Source: Cryomorphaceae bacterium (GTDB taxonomy: Bacteria > Bacteroidota > Bacteroidia > Flavobacteriales_D > Sanyastnellaceae). From it: a stretch of 64,000 nucleotides of DNA. The notes below the pieces were generated by a model. It was not told the DNA's origin. It did no database searches and saw nothing but the letters and a program-made list of their open reading frames with translations. The translations under genes and the position numbers were made by a program. Below, piece by piece: positions 8,969 to 16,380 of this stretch (its first letter is position 1; every line of letters begins with the position of its first letter). Location of the stretch: NCBI GenBank assembly GCA_016124575.1, contig WGNM01000022.1, positions 62,001-126,000 of the forward strand. The letters run 5' to 3'.

Positions 8969-9553
8969 ATGAAAAAGTTCATCACAACCAACGGACTATT
9001 TATGTTGCTTGCTGCTACCGTTTTGATCGGAGCACAGGGATGCAAGAAAAACAAAGAAGTAGTTGAAGCAAAGCCAGCTGGCGAAGTTATCATCAATGAG
9101 TACTGCACAGGCGACAACTACATGTCGAGCAAAGAAACATTTCGCTCTGCCGCTACAGGTGAAAGCATGAGCCGCGAAACAGCAAAAAAGATGTCTCGCT
9201 CAAATGCTGAAGACGAATTGGCACGTACCATCAGCTCAACTTTGAAAGCTGTAACAGACAACTACGTGAACTCTACAAAATTCAACAACAAAGAAGAAGT
9301 TACTGAAACATTCAACAACCTCGCAAGAACAGTTGTTGATCAGCAACTGCGCGGAGCAATCACAATTTGCGATAAGCTTACTCAAAAGCCAAACGGTAGT
9401 TATGTTAGCTACATAGCAATTGAACTTTCTGGCGAAGATGTTGCCGCAGCATACAATGAACGTCTTTCTAAAGACGAAAAAATCATGGCTGAATACAACT
9501 ACGAAAAGTTCAAAGAAACATTCGAAGCTGAAATGGAGAAATTAGGAAACTAA
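8969..9553 (+). CDS. LPP20-like lipoprotein, small
   Basis: A 194-residue lipoprotein. The ATG at 8969 gives MKKFITTNGLFMLLAATVLI followed by a lipobox GAQGC and a charged mature start KKNKEVV; an upstream TTG (8942) would only add nine residues. The mature protein has the LPP20 pattern (FRSAATGESMSRETAKKMSRSNAEDELARTI) like the gene before it, so the operon holds one long and one short copy of the fold. A strong terminator follows 22 bases after the stop, marking the end of the four-gene unit. Confidence 0.78.
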   Translation: MKKFITTNGLFMLLAATVLIGAQGCKKNKEVVEAKPAGEVIINEYCTGDNYMSSKETFRSAATGESMSRETAKKMSRSNAEDELARTISSTLKAVTDNYVNSTKFNNKEEVTETFNNLARTVVDQQLRGAITICDKLTQKPNGSYVSYIAIELSGEDVAAAYNERLSKDEKIMAEYNYEKFKETFEAEMEKLGN

Positions 9554-9575
9554 TTCACTCATTACCATAAAATTG

Positions 9576-9608
9576 AGCCCCATCTTTTACAGATGGGGCT
9601 TTTTTTTT
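9576..9608 (+). terminator. intrinsic terminator of the DUF4476/CsgG/LPP20 operon
   Basis: A perfect 10-bp stem (AGCCCCATCT, 9576-9585, with AGATGGGGCT, 9591-9600), a 5-base loop and then eight T residues (9601-9608). Confidence 0.92.
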
Positions 9609-9624
9609 GAAAGTATCATTTCAT

Positions 9625-9632
9625 TATCTTTG
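9625..9632 (+). promoter_or_regulatory. -7 promoter box ahead of the type A T9SS gene
   Basis: TATCTTTG matches TAnnTTTG exactly, 17 bases before the ATG at 9650. The nearest upstream TTTG (9606-9609) is only 15 bases away, shorter than the usual -33 spacing. Confidence 0.45.
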
Positions 9633-9649
9633 TCGTAATCCTACCTTTT

Positions 9650-12193
9650 ATGCGGCATCTATTCACCCTTTTTGTCATTCTCTCTTCCACTTTAGCAGCG
9701 AACGCACAAGTTTACGGAACCCCCATTTTTACATGGGATTTTGCAAATGGTATTCCGGCAAACTGGACGAATGAAAGCGATAGTGGAATCGGACTTTGGG
9801 AATATCGCGGACCGAGCACAACGCCAGATAATACAGTTTGTTCGCAAGGCTCGTGCGGTGCTACTTCGGTTCCAATTACGTCGGTAACAACCGGTAATGG
9901 GTTTGTTATTTTCGATTCTAATTACTGGGACGACCCTGTTGGACCATGTGGAAATTTTGAAAGTGGCGCAGATCCTGGTCCCCATAGTGCACGCCTAATT
10001 ACAAATCCAATAGATCTGACTGGTTATTCAGCTATTTCACTTGCTTTTCAACAGCAGTATAAACATTATCAATGTGAGACTTCTGTTCACCTTTCGGTGG
10101 ATGGCGGTCAAACATGGACACAAATCCACAACAATCCGGGTGAAAACGCAATTTCAGCATCCTCAGTTTGGGTAAATGTGAATCTCAATGCAAATGCCGC
10201 CAATCAAAGTGATGTCCGATTCAAGTTTGAATTTACTGGCAACTATTACTTTTGGCTGCTTGATGACATAACAGTATTCATCCCAAGCAACAACGACCTC
10301 CTTCTCACCAATGCCCGATTTACTCAATACGATGGTACATTGGCACCGTCTGGTTTTGGCGATATGGAATACTTTGATTACCCGACAAGTATGCCTCCTA
10401 GCATGAAATTCTCAAGCAGAATTACGAACATCGGCGGTTTGACACAGAACAATGTTCAGATGAACGTAAAAGTGTTCAATGGAGCCAATGAGCAGCTTTA
10501 CAATACGAGCACCACAGCAGTAAATGTATCTTCTGGCGTGCAAATCAGTCCGAGCATTTTCACCCCTTACATCCCCCCTGCAGTTGTCGACAATTACTCC
10601 ATTCAATTTAGCGCCGTGCAATCGCAAACCGATGAGACGCCGAGCAACAACCTGGTAACGAAAAATGTGCGCTTGACACCATTTATGTATGGCAGAGATA
10701 AAGGATCACTAGAAGACACTTTTTTCCCTTCTGGCATTTACGAAGGTGAGGCGTATGAGCTCGGAAATGTTTTTGAGGCAACAGTATCGAATCTCCGCTT
10801 CCACTCCATTGCTGTTGCCTTTGCTGAACCAACTGTTCCTGGAACGGAAGTCTATGGCATCGTTTATAATCTCACTAGAACTCAAGTTTTGGGCACCACT
10901 CAGCCTTATGCAATAAACGAATGGGACATAAATCAAGTTGGTGAAGAGCGTATGATTCACCTCCAATTGAATGAAGACATTTTACTGATTAATGACAGTG
11001 CCTACATCGTCATGGTGGGATACAATGCTGCACCAGATGAAGCCATGTTTTTAGGCCGCAGCGGACCGAGTCCGATTCAATCTTCGCTTATTTCTTATCC
11101 CAATTTGAACGGACTGTTTTACATGTTGCGCACGCCCATGGTACGCATGGATATATTTCCTAACTCAAGTGTTCCGGGATGCATGGATGCAGAAGCCATG
11201 AACTATGAACCAGAAGCCACCATGGATGATGGTTCTTGCAGATATCCTGGATGTTTGAATACGGAAGCAACAAACTATGACCCAACGGCGAACTTTGCCG
11301 ACGACACCTGCATTATTGAAGGATGCACAGATCCAGCAGCATCCAACTACAATGAAGAAGCTACTGATGAAAATGGCACGTGCTTGTACCCAGGATGCAC
11401 AGATGCAAATGCAACCAACTACAACGAAGGAGCAAACATTGACGATGGAAGCTGCGACTATCTAGATGCCTTCATAAGCGCTCCTGCCGTTTCGGGATGT
11501 TCAACGTTCGAACTTATCATCAACAATCAAACAGCATTCAACGAATTCTCTACTTGTCTGCTTGAGATATTGGATAATTTAGGGACAATCGTAGCTACAT
11601 TTGATACATGCAATGAGACTTGGAGTCTGCTTATAGACACGCCAGGTGTCTACTCTGCGAATTTCTTTTATACTTCTGGTGAATTCGAATCTTCGTTTTC
11701 TATTTCAGATTTAGTTGTCTTTGCTAACCCTGACCAACCATCGTTCAGCTATGACGGCACGAATTTGAATTGTGATGGCTGTGACGGACAAACAATTCAA
11801 TGGTTTTTGAATGGTGCGTTGGTTGCCGGTGTTGAAACCAGCTCTTGGGTACCAACTGAAAATGGTGATTATGCAGTGCAAATATCTACTACAGATGGAT
11901 GTTCGGCTATCAGCGAAACTGAAAATGTAATCGTTATCGGTGTTTACGAAGCAGCATTCCGTTCATTAAACTTGTACCCAAATCCATTTGAGGACACGTT
12001 TATTATTGATGGAGACAATACCCTTTTGATTGAAATTTACGTCTACGACCTCACAGGAAGAATCGTTTACAGCCAATCAAACATCAATCAAAAGACTGTG
12101 GTTGTAAGCGGAGCAGACTGGAGCAACGGCGCTTATCTTATTTCTATAGCCACAGAAGCAGGCATTCAAAACCAGCGATTGGTGAAGCGATAA
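9650..12193 (+). CDS. T9SS type A sorting-domain protein with tandem Cys/Asp repeats
   Basis: An 847-residue secreted protein. A signal peptide (MRHLFTLFVILSSTLAANAQ) is followed by a lectin- or MAM-like beta-sandwich (about 25-215; WDFANGIPANWTN, then FEFTGNYYFWLLDDITVF). A CARDB/Ig-like region comes next, then four 24-residue repeats (residues 509-604) and a further Ig-like part. The C-terminal ~75 residues (LNLYPNPFEDTFIIDGD, ending GIQNQRLVKR) are a type A sorting domain, directing export by the type IX system and surface anchoring or release. Probably an adhesin or surface-layer component (inference). It appears to be its own transcription unit. Confidence 0.9.
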   Translation: MRHLFTLFVILSSTLAANAQVYGTPIFTWDFANGIPANWTNESDSGIGLWEYRGPSTTPDNTVCSQGSCGATSVPITSVTTGNGFVIFDSNYWDDPVGPCGNFESGADPGPHSARLITNPIDLTGYSAISLAFQQQYKHYQCETSVHLSVDGGQTWTQIHNNPGENAISASSVWVNVNLNANAANQSDVRFKFEFTGNYYFWLLDDITVFIPSNNDLLLTNARFTQYDGTLAPSGFGDMEYFDYPTSMPPSMKFSSRITNIGGLTQNNVQMNVKVFNGANEQLYNTSTTAVNVSSGVQISPSIFTPYIPPAVVDNYSIQFSAVQSQTDETPSNNLVTKNVRLTPFMYGRDKGSLEDTFFPSGIYEGEAYELGNVFEATVSNLRFHSIAVAFAEPTVPGTEVYGIVYNLTRTQVLGTTQPYAINEWDINQVGEERMIHLQLNEDILLINDSAYIVMVGYNAAPDEAMFLGRSGPSPIQSSLISYPNLNGLFYMLRTPMVRMDIFPNSSVPGCMDAEAMNYEPEATMDDGSCRYPGCLNTEATNYDPTANFADDTCIIEGCTDPAASNYNEEATDENGTCLYPGCTDANATNYNEGANIDDGSCDYLDAFISAPAVSGCSTFELIINNQTAFNEFSTCLLEILDNLGTIVATFDTCNETWSLLIDTPGVYSANFFYTSGEFESSFSISDLVVFANPDQPSFSYDGTNLNCDGCDGQTIQWFLNGALVAGVETSSWVPTENGDYAVQISTTDGCSAISETENVIVIGVYEAAFRSLNLYPNPFEDTFIIDGDNTLLIEIYVYDLTGRIVYSQSNINQKTVVVSGADWSNGAYLISIATEAGIQNQRLVKR
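11174..11461 (+). repeat. four tandem 24-residue (72-bp) repeats in the T9SS protein
   Basis: Four consecutive units with pattern PGCxDxxAxNYxxxAxxDDGSCxY at protein residues 509-604. Each has two cysteines and a conserved NY and acidic DDG-type loop (one unit reads DENGTC, another ADDTC). The period is exactly 72 bases, so copy number could change by recombination, although DNA identity between units is only moderate. Confidence 0.85.
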
Positions 12194-12268
12194 ATTGTTT
12201 TTCGGGTAGAATTAGTCTGTCTAACAAGCATTGAAATTTTTCTTACATTTAGGAAATTGCTTTTCTAC

Positions 12269-13177
12269 ATGAACCGACTGATATTCTACTTTGTCGCAAT
12301 TGTAATTTTTGCTTCGTGCAAGAAAGAGGAGGTTGTGTTTGAGAACAACGACATTCCTGAATATGATGGCATCCCTACCCTACTCGTACAAAATTATGTG
12401 AATCGCCTGTTTATCGATTTGATAGGGCGTGAACCATTGGATACCGAAATGAATGCAGAAGTGGCAGCCCTAGAAACAGCAGGATTGTCGTTCACCGCTC
12501 GGACCGATTTAGCAAACCGGCTTATTTATAGCACCAACTATTTAGCTGGCGACAGCTCATACAACTACGCTTATCATGTCAAATTGTATGAGAATGCCAA
12601 AGCCCGACTGTTGGAAGGAGCATCAGACGCCTACATCTATTCAGAATATGGAATCTTCAGAAATGCAGCAGTAAACGATTCGGCCGGAGGAAATTTTACA
12701 GGTTATGAATTGAATATGGCACAGGCCAATCGGCTGTTGGACATCATTTATTCTCGTGAAGAATTGCGAATGGGAGAGATCGACATAGATGAGATGTTCA
12801 GACGCATGATGTACAATTCCATCTATGACCAAATCAACATGAACAGCTTCAATTTCGTGAATGCCACCTTCAACGATTTGTATTATCGCTTTCCAACCCA
12901 ATCTGAATTTGAGCACGCTTACAACATCATTGAGTTCAATCAACCCGCTGAATTGTTCGGAAACATCATTCAGAACAAGACCGAGTACCTTGAGACGCTG
13001 ACGCAGAATCAAGAGTATTTCGAAGGCATGATTCAATGGGCTTATCAATCGCTGTTGTCGCGTGATGCGCAGACCAGTGAGGTGTTCCAACTAAGCGGCA
13101 CATTCATGTCAGACAAGAATTTTCAAACCGTTCAACTCAAAATTTTAATCTCAGATGAGTATGCAGGTTTTAATTAA
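12269..13177 (+). CDS. lipoprotein resembling DUF1549 / DUF4214-type helical domains
   Basis: The ATG at 12269 gives MNRLIFYFVAIVIFASCKKEE, a lipoprotein signal; the longer TTG frame is unlikely. The product is 302 residues and largely helical. QNYVNRLFIDLIGREPLDTEMNAE (about 45-65) resembles the 'RLylDltGlpPt' pattern of planctomycete DUF1549 and also DUF4214. Two further short echoes are NDLYYRFPTQSEFEHAY and YQSLLSRDAQTSEVF. First gene of a run whose reading frames touch or overlap down to 20840; it overlaps the next gene by 23 bases. Function unknown; family placement is by pattern only. Confidence 0.72.
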   Translation: MNRLIFYFVAIVIFASCKKEEVVFENNDIPEYDGIPTLLVQNYVNRLFIDLIGREPLDTEMNAEVAALETAGLSFTARTDLANRLIYSTNYLAGDSSYNYAYHVKLYENAKARLLEGASDAYIYSEYGIFRNAAVNDSAGGNFTGYELNMAQANRLLDIIYSREELRMGEIDIDEMFRRMMYNSIYDQINMNSFNFVNATFNDLYYRFPTQSEFEHAYNIIEFNQPAELFGNIIQNKTEYLETLTQNQEYFEGMIQWAYQSLLSRDAQTSEVFQLSGTFMSDKNFQTVQLKILISDEYAGFN

Positions 13178-13652
13178 ACATCTCAGTTTGGTGGTTCTAG
13201 TGATCGCCATGTTCGGTTGCAAAAAAGAACCCGAGGCAAAATTTGAGTTGAACAATATCGAATTGTACCCAACGTCGGCGGGAAAAGACAAACTCAAAAC
13301 CAACGAACAATACGTTGCTATACTGCATGCCAATTTGTTTCAGACGGCCTTATCGGCGAACGATATTTTTGACGTGAACAACTGCATCGAGTCGATAGGC
13401 GACAAAGAACTGGCGCGGGAAGTCATCATCTCCAATTTCATGAACAAGCCGGAAGTGCAGATCCCTTCGGTGGAGCTTATGAACGAAGACCTCGATCAAT
13501 TTATAGAAGACACCTACGTGCGATTCTACGTCCGTTATCCCACGCAAGCAGAGAAAGAATACTTGAGAAATTTCATTTCTGGAAATCCATACATGACACC
13601 AGAACTCGTTTACTTCTCATTTGCCCTATCGAACGAATACATGTTTTATTAA
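13155..13652 (+). CDS. lipoprotein resembling the DUF1553 C-terminal region
   Basis: A 165-residue lipoprotein (lipobox IAMFGC, mature start CKKEPE); ATG 13155 and ATG 13161 are both possible starts. The C-terminal part, with YVRFYVRYPTQAEKEYLRNF then ELVYFSFALSNEYMFY, resembles the end of DUF1553 proteins ('LyrraLgRpPTpeEl... aLlnsnEFlyv'). It overlaps the gene before it by 23 bases and is followed after 7 bases by the DUF1501-like gene. That order copies the DUF1549-DUF1553-DUF1501 arrangement of Planctomycetes, but split. Function unknown. Confidence 0.7.
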   Translation: MSMQVLIKHLSLVVLVIAMFGCKKEPEAKFELNNIELYPTSAGKDKLKTNEQYVAILHANLFQTALSANDIFDVNNCIESIGDKELAREVIISNFMNKPEVQIPSVELMNEDLDQFIEDTYVRFYVRYPTQAEKEYLRNFISGNPYMTPELVYFSFALSNEYMFY

Positions 13653-13659
13653 AATCGCT

Positions 13660-14994
13660 ATGGAAAGAAGAGACTTTTTAAAGAAAGGAGCGCTAACCAC
13701 AGCGGGAACGATCATGGCGCCTTACATCCTGCCGACAGGCAGACTTTTTGCACCGTCTGGCAGGCAGATGGGCGGACACGTCGTGCTCGTTATGTTTGCA
13801 GGAGGGGTTCGTCAGCAAGAGAGTGTATTGCAACGTTATCTTGACGACAGTCAGATCAACAACCCGTATGCAGGGAATATCATGTACAATATGCTCACGG
13901 GTGCGGCGCCAACACAAAAAATCGTTTTTGGAACAGGTCAGGGAGGTATCAACCCCATACCATCGATACTTTCGCAATCGCTGCAGCAGCAGGGCACTCT
14001 GTTCCCAGAAGTAAATGCCCTGAGTGCAGGTCATTTTGGTGGATTGAATTCCTTGATTCAGGGCAGCATGGTCACCACTCAAGGATTAAAACAACGTCCG
14101 CTGAACCCTACAATTTTCGAATACTTGCGCCGTCACGGCGGATATAGCGCATCCGACATTTGGTTTGTCGGAAACGGCATTGGAAACTCCGTACCGCTGT
14201 TAAATTACAGTGCCCACCCAAATTACGGGGCGCAATACGGAGCTAACTTCTTCGCACCCACCGTTACTTTTAGCGATGTGGGTGAGCAGTTTCTAGGCGA
14301 TGCGAAAATATACCACCCTGAAAACGAGTTGGCGCCGATGTATCGGTTGAAGTACTTCCTCGATAACGCTTTCGATCAATACGCAGATGGATTGTTATCG
14401 CTTGGAAATACCGCAGAAGAAAAGTTGAACATCAAAGCCTTCATGGATGAAATGTTTACACGCACTGCCAACGGCACCATTGACCTTCCTCCTATTGCTG
14501 ATAATGGTGATTTGGTGAATGTAGGATATGCCTGTGAAGTGATGAAATGGTTCAAACCAGCTCTCACTGTGATCAATTTGAACGCCGTAGACACTTGTCA
14601 CTCGAACTTTACTGGATACTTGCAAGCGCTGCATAGGGCTGATCATGCGGTTGGACATATTTGGAATACCATTCAAAATGAGATTCCGGAGATGGCTGGC
14701 AACACCACCATCATTTGCACACCTGAATGTGGTAGGAACGACAACCCCAACAACATTCTCGATGAAAATGATTGGCGCTCATACGATCACTCGGATGCGA
14801 ACTCCTTGCGTGTTTTCTCACTGCTAGCCGGCCCGAACATCCCTTCGAACCTTGTTGTAGGTTCAGAAACGAACCCGGTTGGTATGGTAACCGATAGCAT
14901 GATGACGATAGCTGATATTTTAGGTGTTAAAAATGAAGTGCAAGCTGCGGGAATGACTGCCGGAGGAACCATGTCGTTATTGGATTTAATATGA
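13660..14994 (+). CDS. DUF1501-like protein with twin-arginine-type signal
   Basis: The ATG at 13660 yields MERRDFLKKGALTTAGTIMA, a Tat-like signal (RRDFLKK), and lies 7 bases after the previous stop; the longer frame overlaps that gene. The 444-residue protein has an alkaline-phosphatase/sulfatase-like layout close to DUF1501. HVVLVMFAGGVRQQES opens the domain, LTVINLNAVDTCHSNFTGYLQ lies in the middle, and TTIICTPECGRNDNPNN with YDHSDANSLRVFSLLAGPNIP near the end match the 'EFGRtp..N...rDH...llaG' signature. The catalytic residue of true sulfatases (C/S-x-P-x-R) was not seen. It overlaps the next gene by ATGA. Confidence 0.78.
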   Translation: MERRDFLKKGALTTAGTIMAPYILPTGRLFAPSGRQMGGHVVLVMFAGGVRQQESVLQRYLDDSQINNPYAGNIMYNMLTGAAPTQKIVFGTGQGGINPIPSILSQSLQQQGTLFPEVNALSAGHFGGLNSLIQGSMVTTQGLKQRPLNPTIFEYLRRHGGYSASDIWFVGNGIGNSVPLLNYSAHPNYGAQYGANFFAPTVTFSDVGEQFLGDAKIYHPENELAPMYRLKYFLDNAFDQYADGLLSLGNTAEEKLNIKAFMDEMFTRTANGTIDLPPIADNGDLVNVGYACEVMKWFKPALTVINLNAVDTCHSNFTGYLQALHRADHAVGHIWNTIQNEIPEMAGNTTIICTPECGRNDNPNNILDENDWRSYDHSDANSLRVFSLLAGPNIPSNLVVGSETNPVGMVTDSMMTIADILGVKNEVQAAGMTAGGTMSLLDLI

Positions 14995-15947
14995 GGTACG
15001 TTGCTGTCATATCATTGCTGGTAGTGCTGACCGTTGCCGTTGGGAGCTGTAAGAAAAAAACCGTCGACAACCCATACGAGGTTGAGACAGTGATTGTAGA
15101 CAACCCTGTGGCAGATGAGTTGCCTTATGGAAATTTCGCGTGGCTGCATGCCAAAGTATTCAAGCCTACTTGCGCCAATAGTGGCTGTCATGATGGTACA
15201 TTTGAGCCTCACTTTGCAACCATCTCATCGTCGTACAATTCACTCGTTAACCATGCCGTCATTTCCAATGACGCACAGTTCTCATATACCTATCGTGTGG
15301 TCCCCGGTGCGCTGAGCAGCTCGTTACTTTACACCCGAATGACTGAAAACATTCCAAACACAACGGGCATTATGCCGGCAGTTGTGGATGCTGGATCTGA
15401 TTGGCCAGCCATGGGTACCGTATACAAGAACGTGATCAAAGCGTGGATTGAAAATGGTGCCATAGATATGTATGGCAACGCACCAGGAGCTGCTGGAGGA
15501 GATTTCCCTCCGCAGGTTGAAGGGTTTGCTGTTTTCCCTCAAGGCAATACCACTGAACCTTATTTGCGTGAAGAAGACGGTATTGGAATAACACCTGTGC
15601 TTGTAGACAATGGCCTGGTGGACGTATGGGTGCGGGTTTCCGACGACAATACTACGGCAACATCGCTAACCGTTAACGAACTGCGTTTCGCTACTGAGAT
15701 TTCAGGCATTGACGCTGAATTTCCAGTTAATTTTTCTACTTCAGCAACCATTCAAGCGACAGATTTCAGCAATGGGGCGGCCACTTTCTATCACAAAGCG
15801 ACCATCGACTTGAGCAGCTATGCAGCTGGAACTAGTCTGTTTTTGCGAACCTATTTTTCAGACGGCGTTCAAACAGCCACCACGGTAATACCGAATGAAA
15901 ATAGCAACCCCATTATCACATCCATCTTTGTTTTGAAAATTCAATGA
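14991..15947 (+). CDS. lipoprotein with CX4CH motif, cytochrome c-like N-terminal part
   Basis: A 318-residue lipoprotein (lipobox AVGSC, mature start CKKKT). Residues ~48-160 look like a cytochrome c-type domain. VFKPTCANSGCHDG carries a CX4CH heme-like motif, and TRMTENIPNTTGIMPAVVDAG offers a methionine in the place where class I cytochromes supply the sixth ligand. Whether heme is attached is uncertain because the standard site is CX2CH. The C-terminal half is beta-rich (VDVWVRVSDDNTTATSLTVNEL). It overlaps both neighbours by ATGA, so it is translationally tied to the DUF1501-like gene. Confidence 0.72.
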   Translation: MRYVAVISLLVVLTVAVGSCKKKTVDNPYEVETVIVDNPVADELPYGNFAWLHAKVFKPTCANSGCHDGTFEPHFATISSSYNSLVNHAVISNDAQFSYTYRVVPGALSSSLLYTRMTENIPNTTGIMPAVVDAGSDWPAMGTVYKNVIKAWIENGAIDMYGNAPGAAGGDFPPQVEGFAVFPQGNTTEPYLREEDGIGITPVLVDNGLVDVWVRVSDDNTTATSLTVNELRFATEISGIDAEFPVNFSTSATIQATDFSNGAATFYHKATIDLSSYAAGTSLFLRTYFSDGVQTATTVIPNENSNPIITSIFVLKIQ

Positions 15948-16378
15948 GGACATTTGCCATCATAACATTGGTGCTGCTGCTTTCTTGCAAAAAGAAAGAG
16001 GAAGTATCGCTAATACCTGTGATTGAATTGAAATCGGTATCGGAGACGACCGTTGTTGCATTCGACAACGAAATACGTGTTGAATTAGCCTTTACTGACC
16101 ACAATGGCGACATCGGTTATGCCGATCCAGATATCTATTCTGTGCGCGTGAAAGACAGCCGGTTGGAAGATTTTGATTGGTACCATGTGCCACCTGTTAC
16201 TCCAGACCTGATGGAATTGGACGTATCAGGCAATCTGACCATCATATTAAATCCGCTGTTTTTACTTGGAAATGGTGAAGAAGAAATAGCCAGTTTTACT
16301 TTGCAACTAAAGGATCGGGCAGGAAACTGGTCGAATCAGGTTACTACAGCGAACATAACCATTGTTGACAGCCTGTAA
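15944..16378 (+). CDS. small lipoprotein with Ig-like fold
   Basis: A 144-residue lipoprotein (LVLLLSC, mature start CKKKEE) with an alternating beta-strand pattern, including FDNEIRVELAFTDHNGDIGYADPD and SFTLQLKDRAGNWSNQVTTANITI, as in cadherin- or Ig-like domains. DHNGDIGYADPD could bind calcium (inference). It overlaps the previous gene by ATGA and is followed after 2 bases by the large T9SS type B gene. Function unknown. Confidence 0.7.
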   Translation: MRTFAIITLVLLLSCKKKEEVSLIPVIELKSVSETTVVAFDNEIRVELAFTDHNGDIGYADPDIYSVRVKDSRLEDFDWYHVPPVTPDLMELDVSGNLTIILNPLFLLGNGEEEIASFTLQLKDRAGNWSNQVTTANITIVDSL

Positions 16379-16380
16379 AG

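Noticed and set aside
6157-9553. Curli secretion system
   Set aside because: The CsgG-like fold is present, but there is no CsgA/B subunit or CsgE/F gene in the window, so a curli label is not supported.
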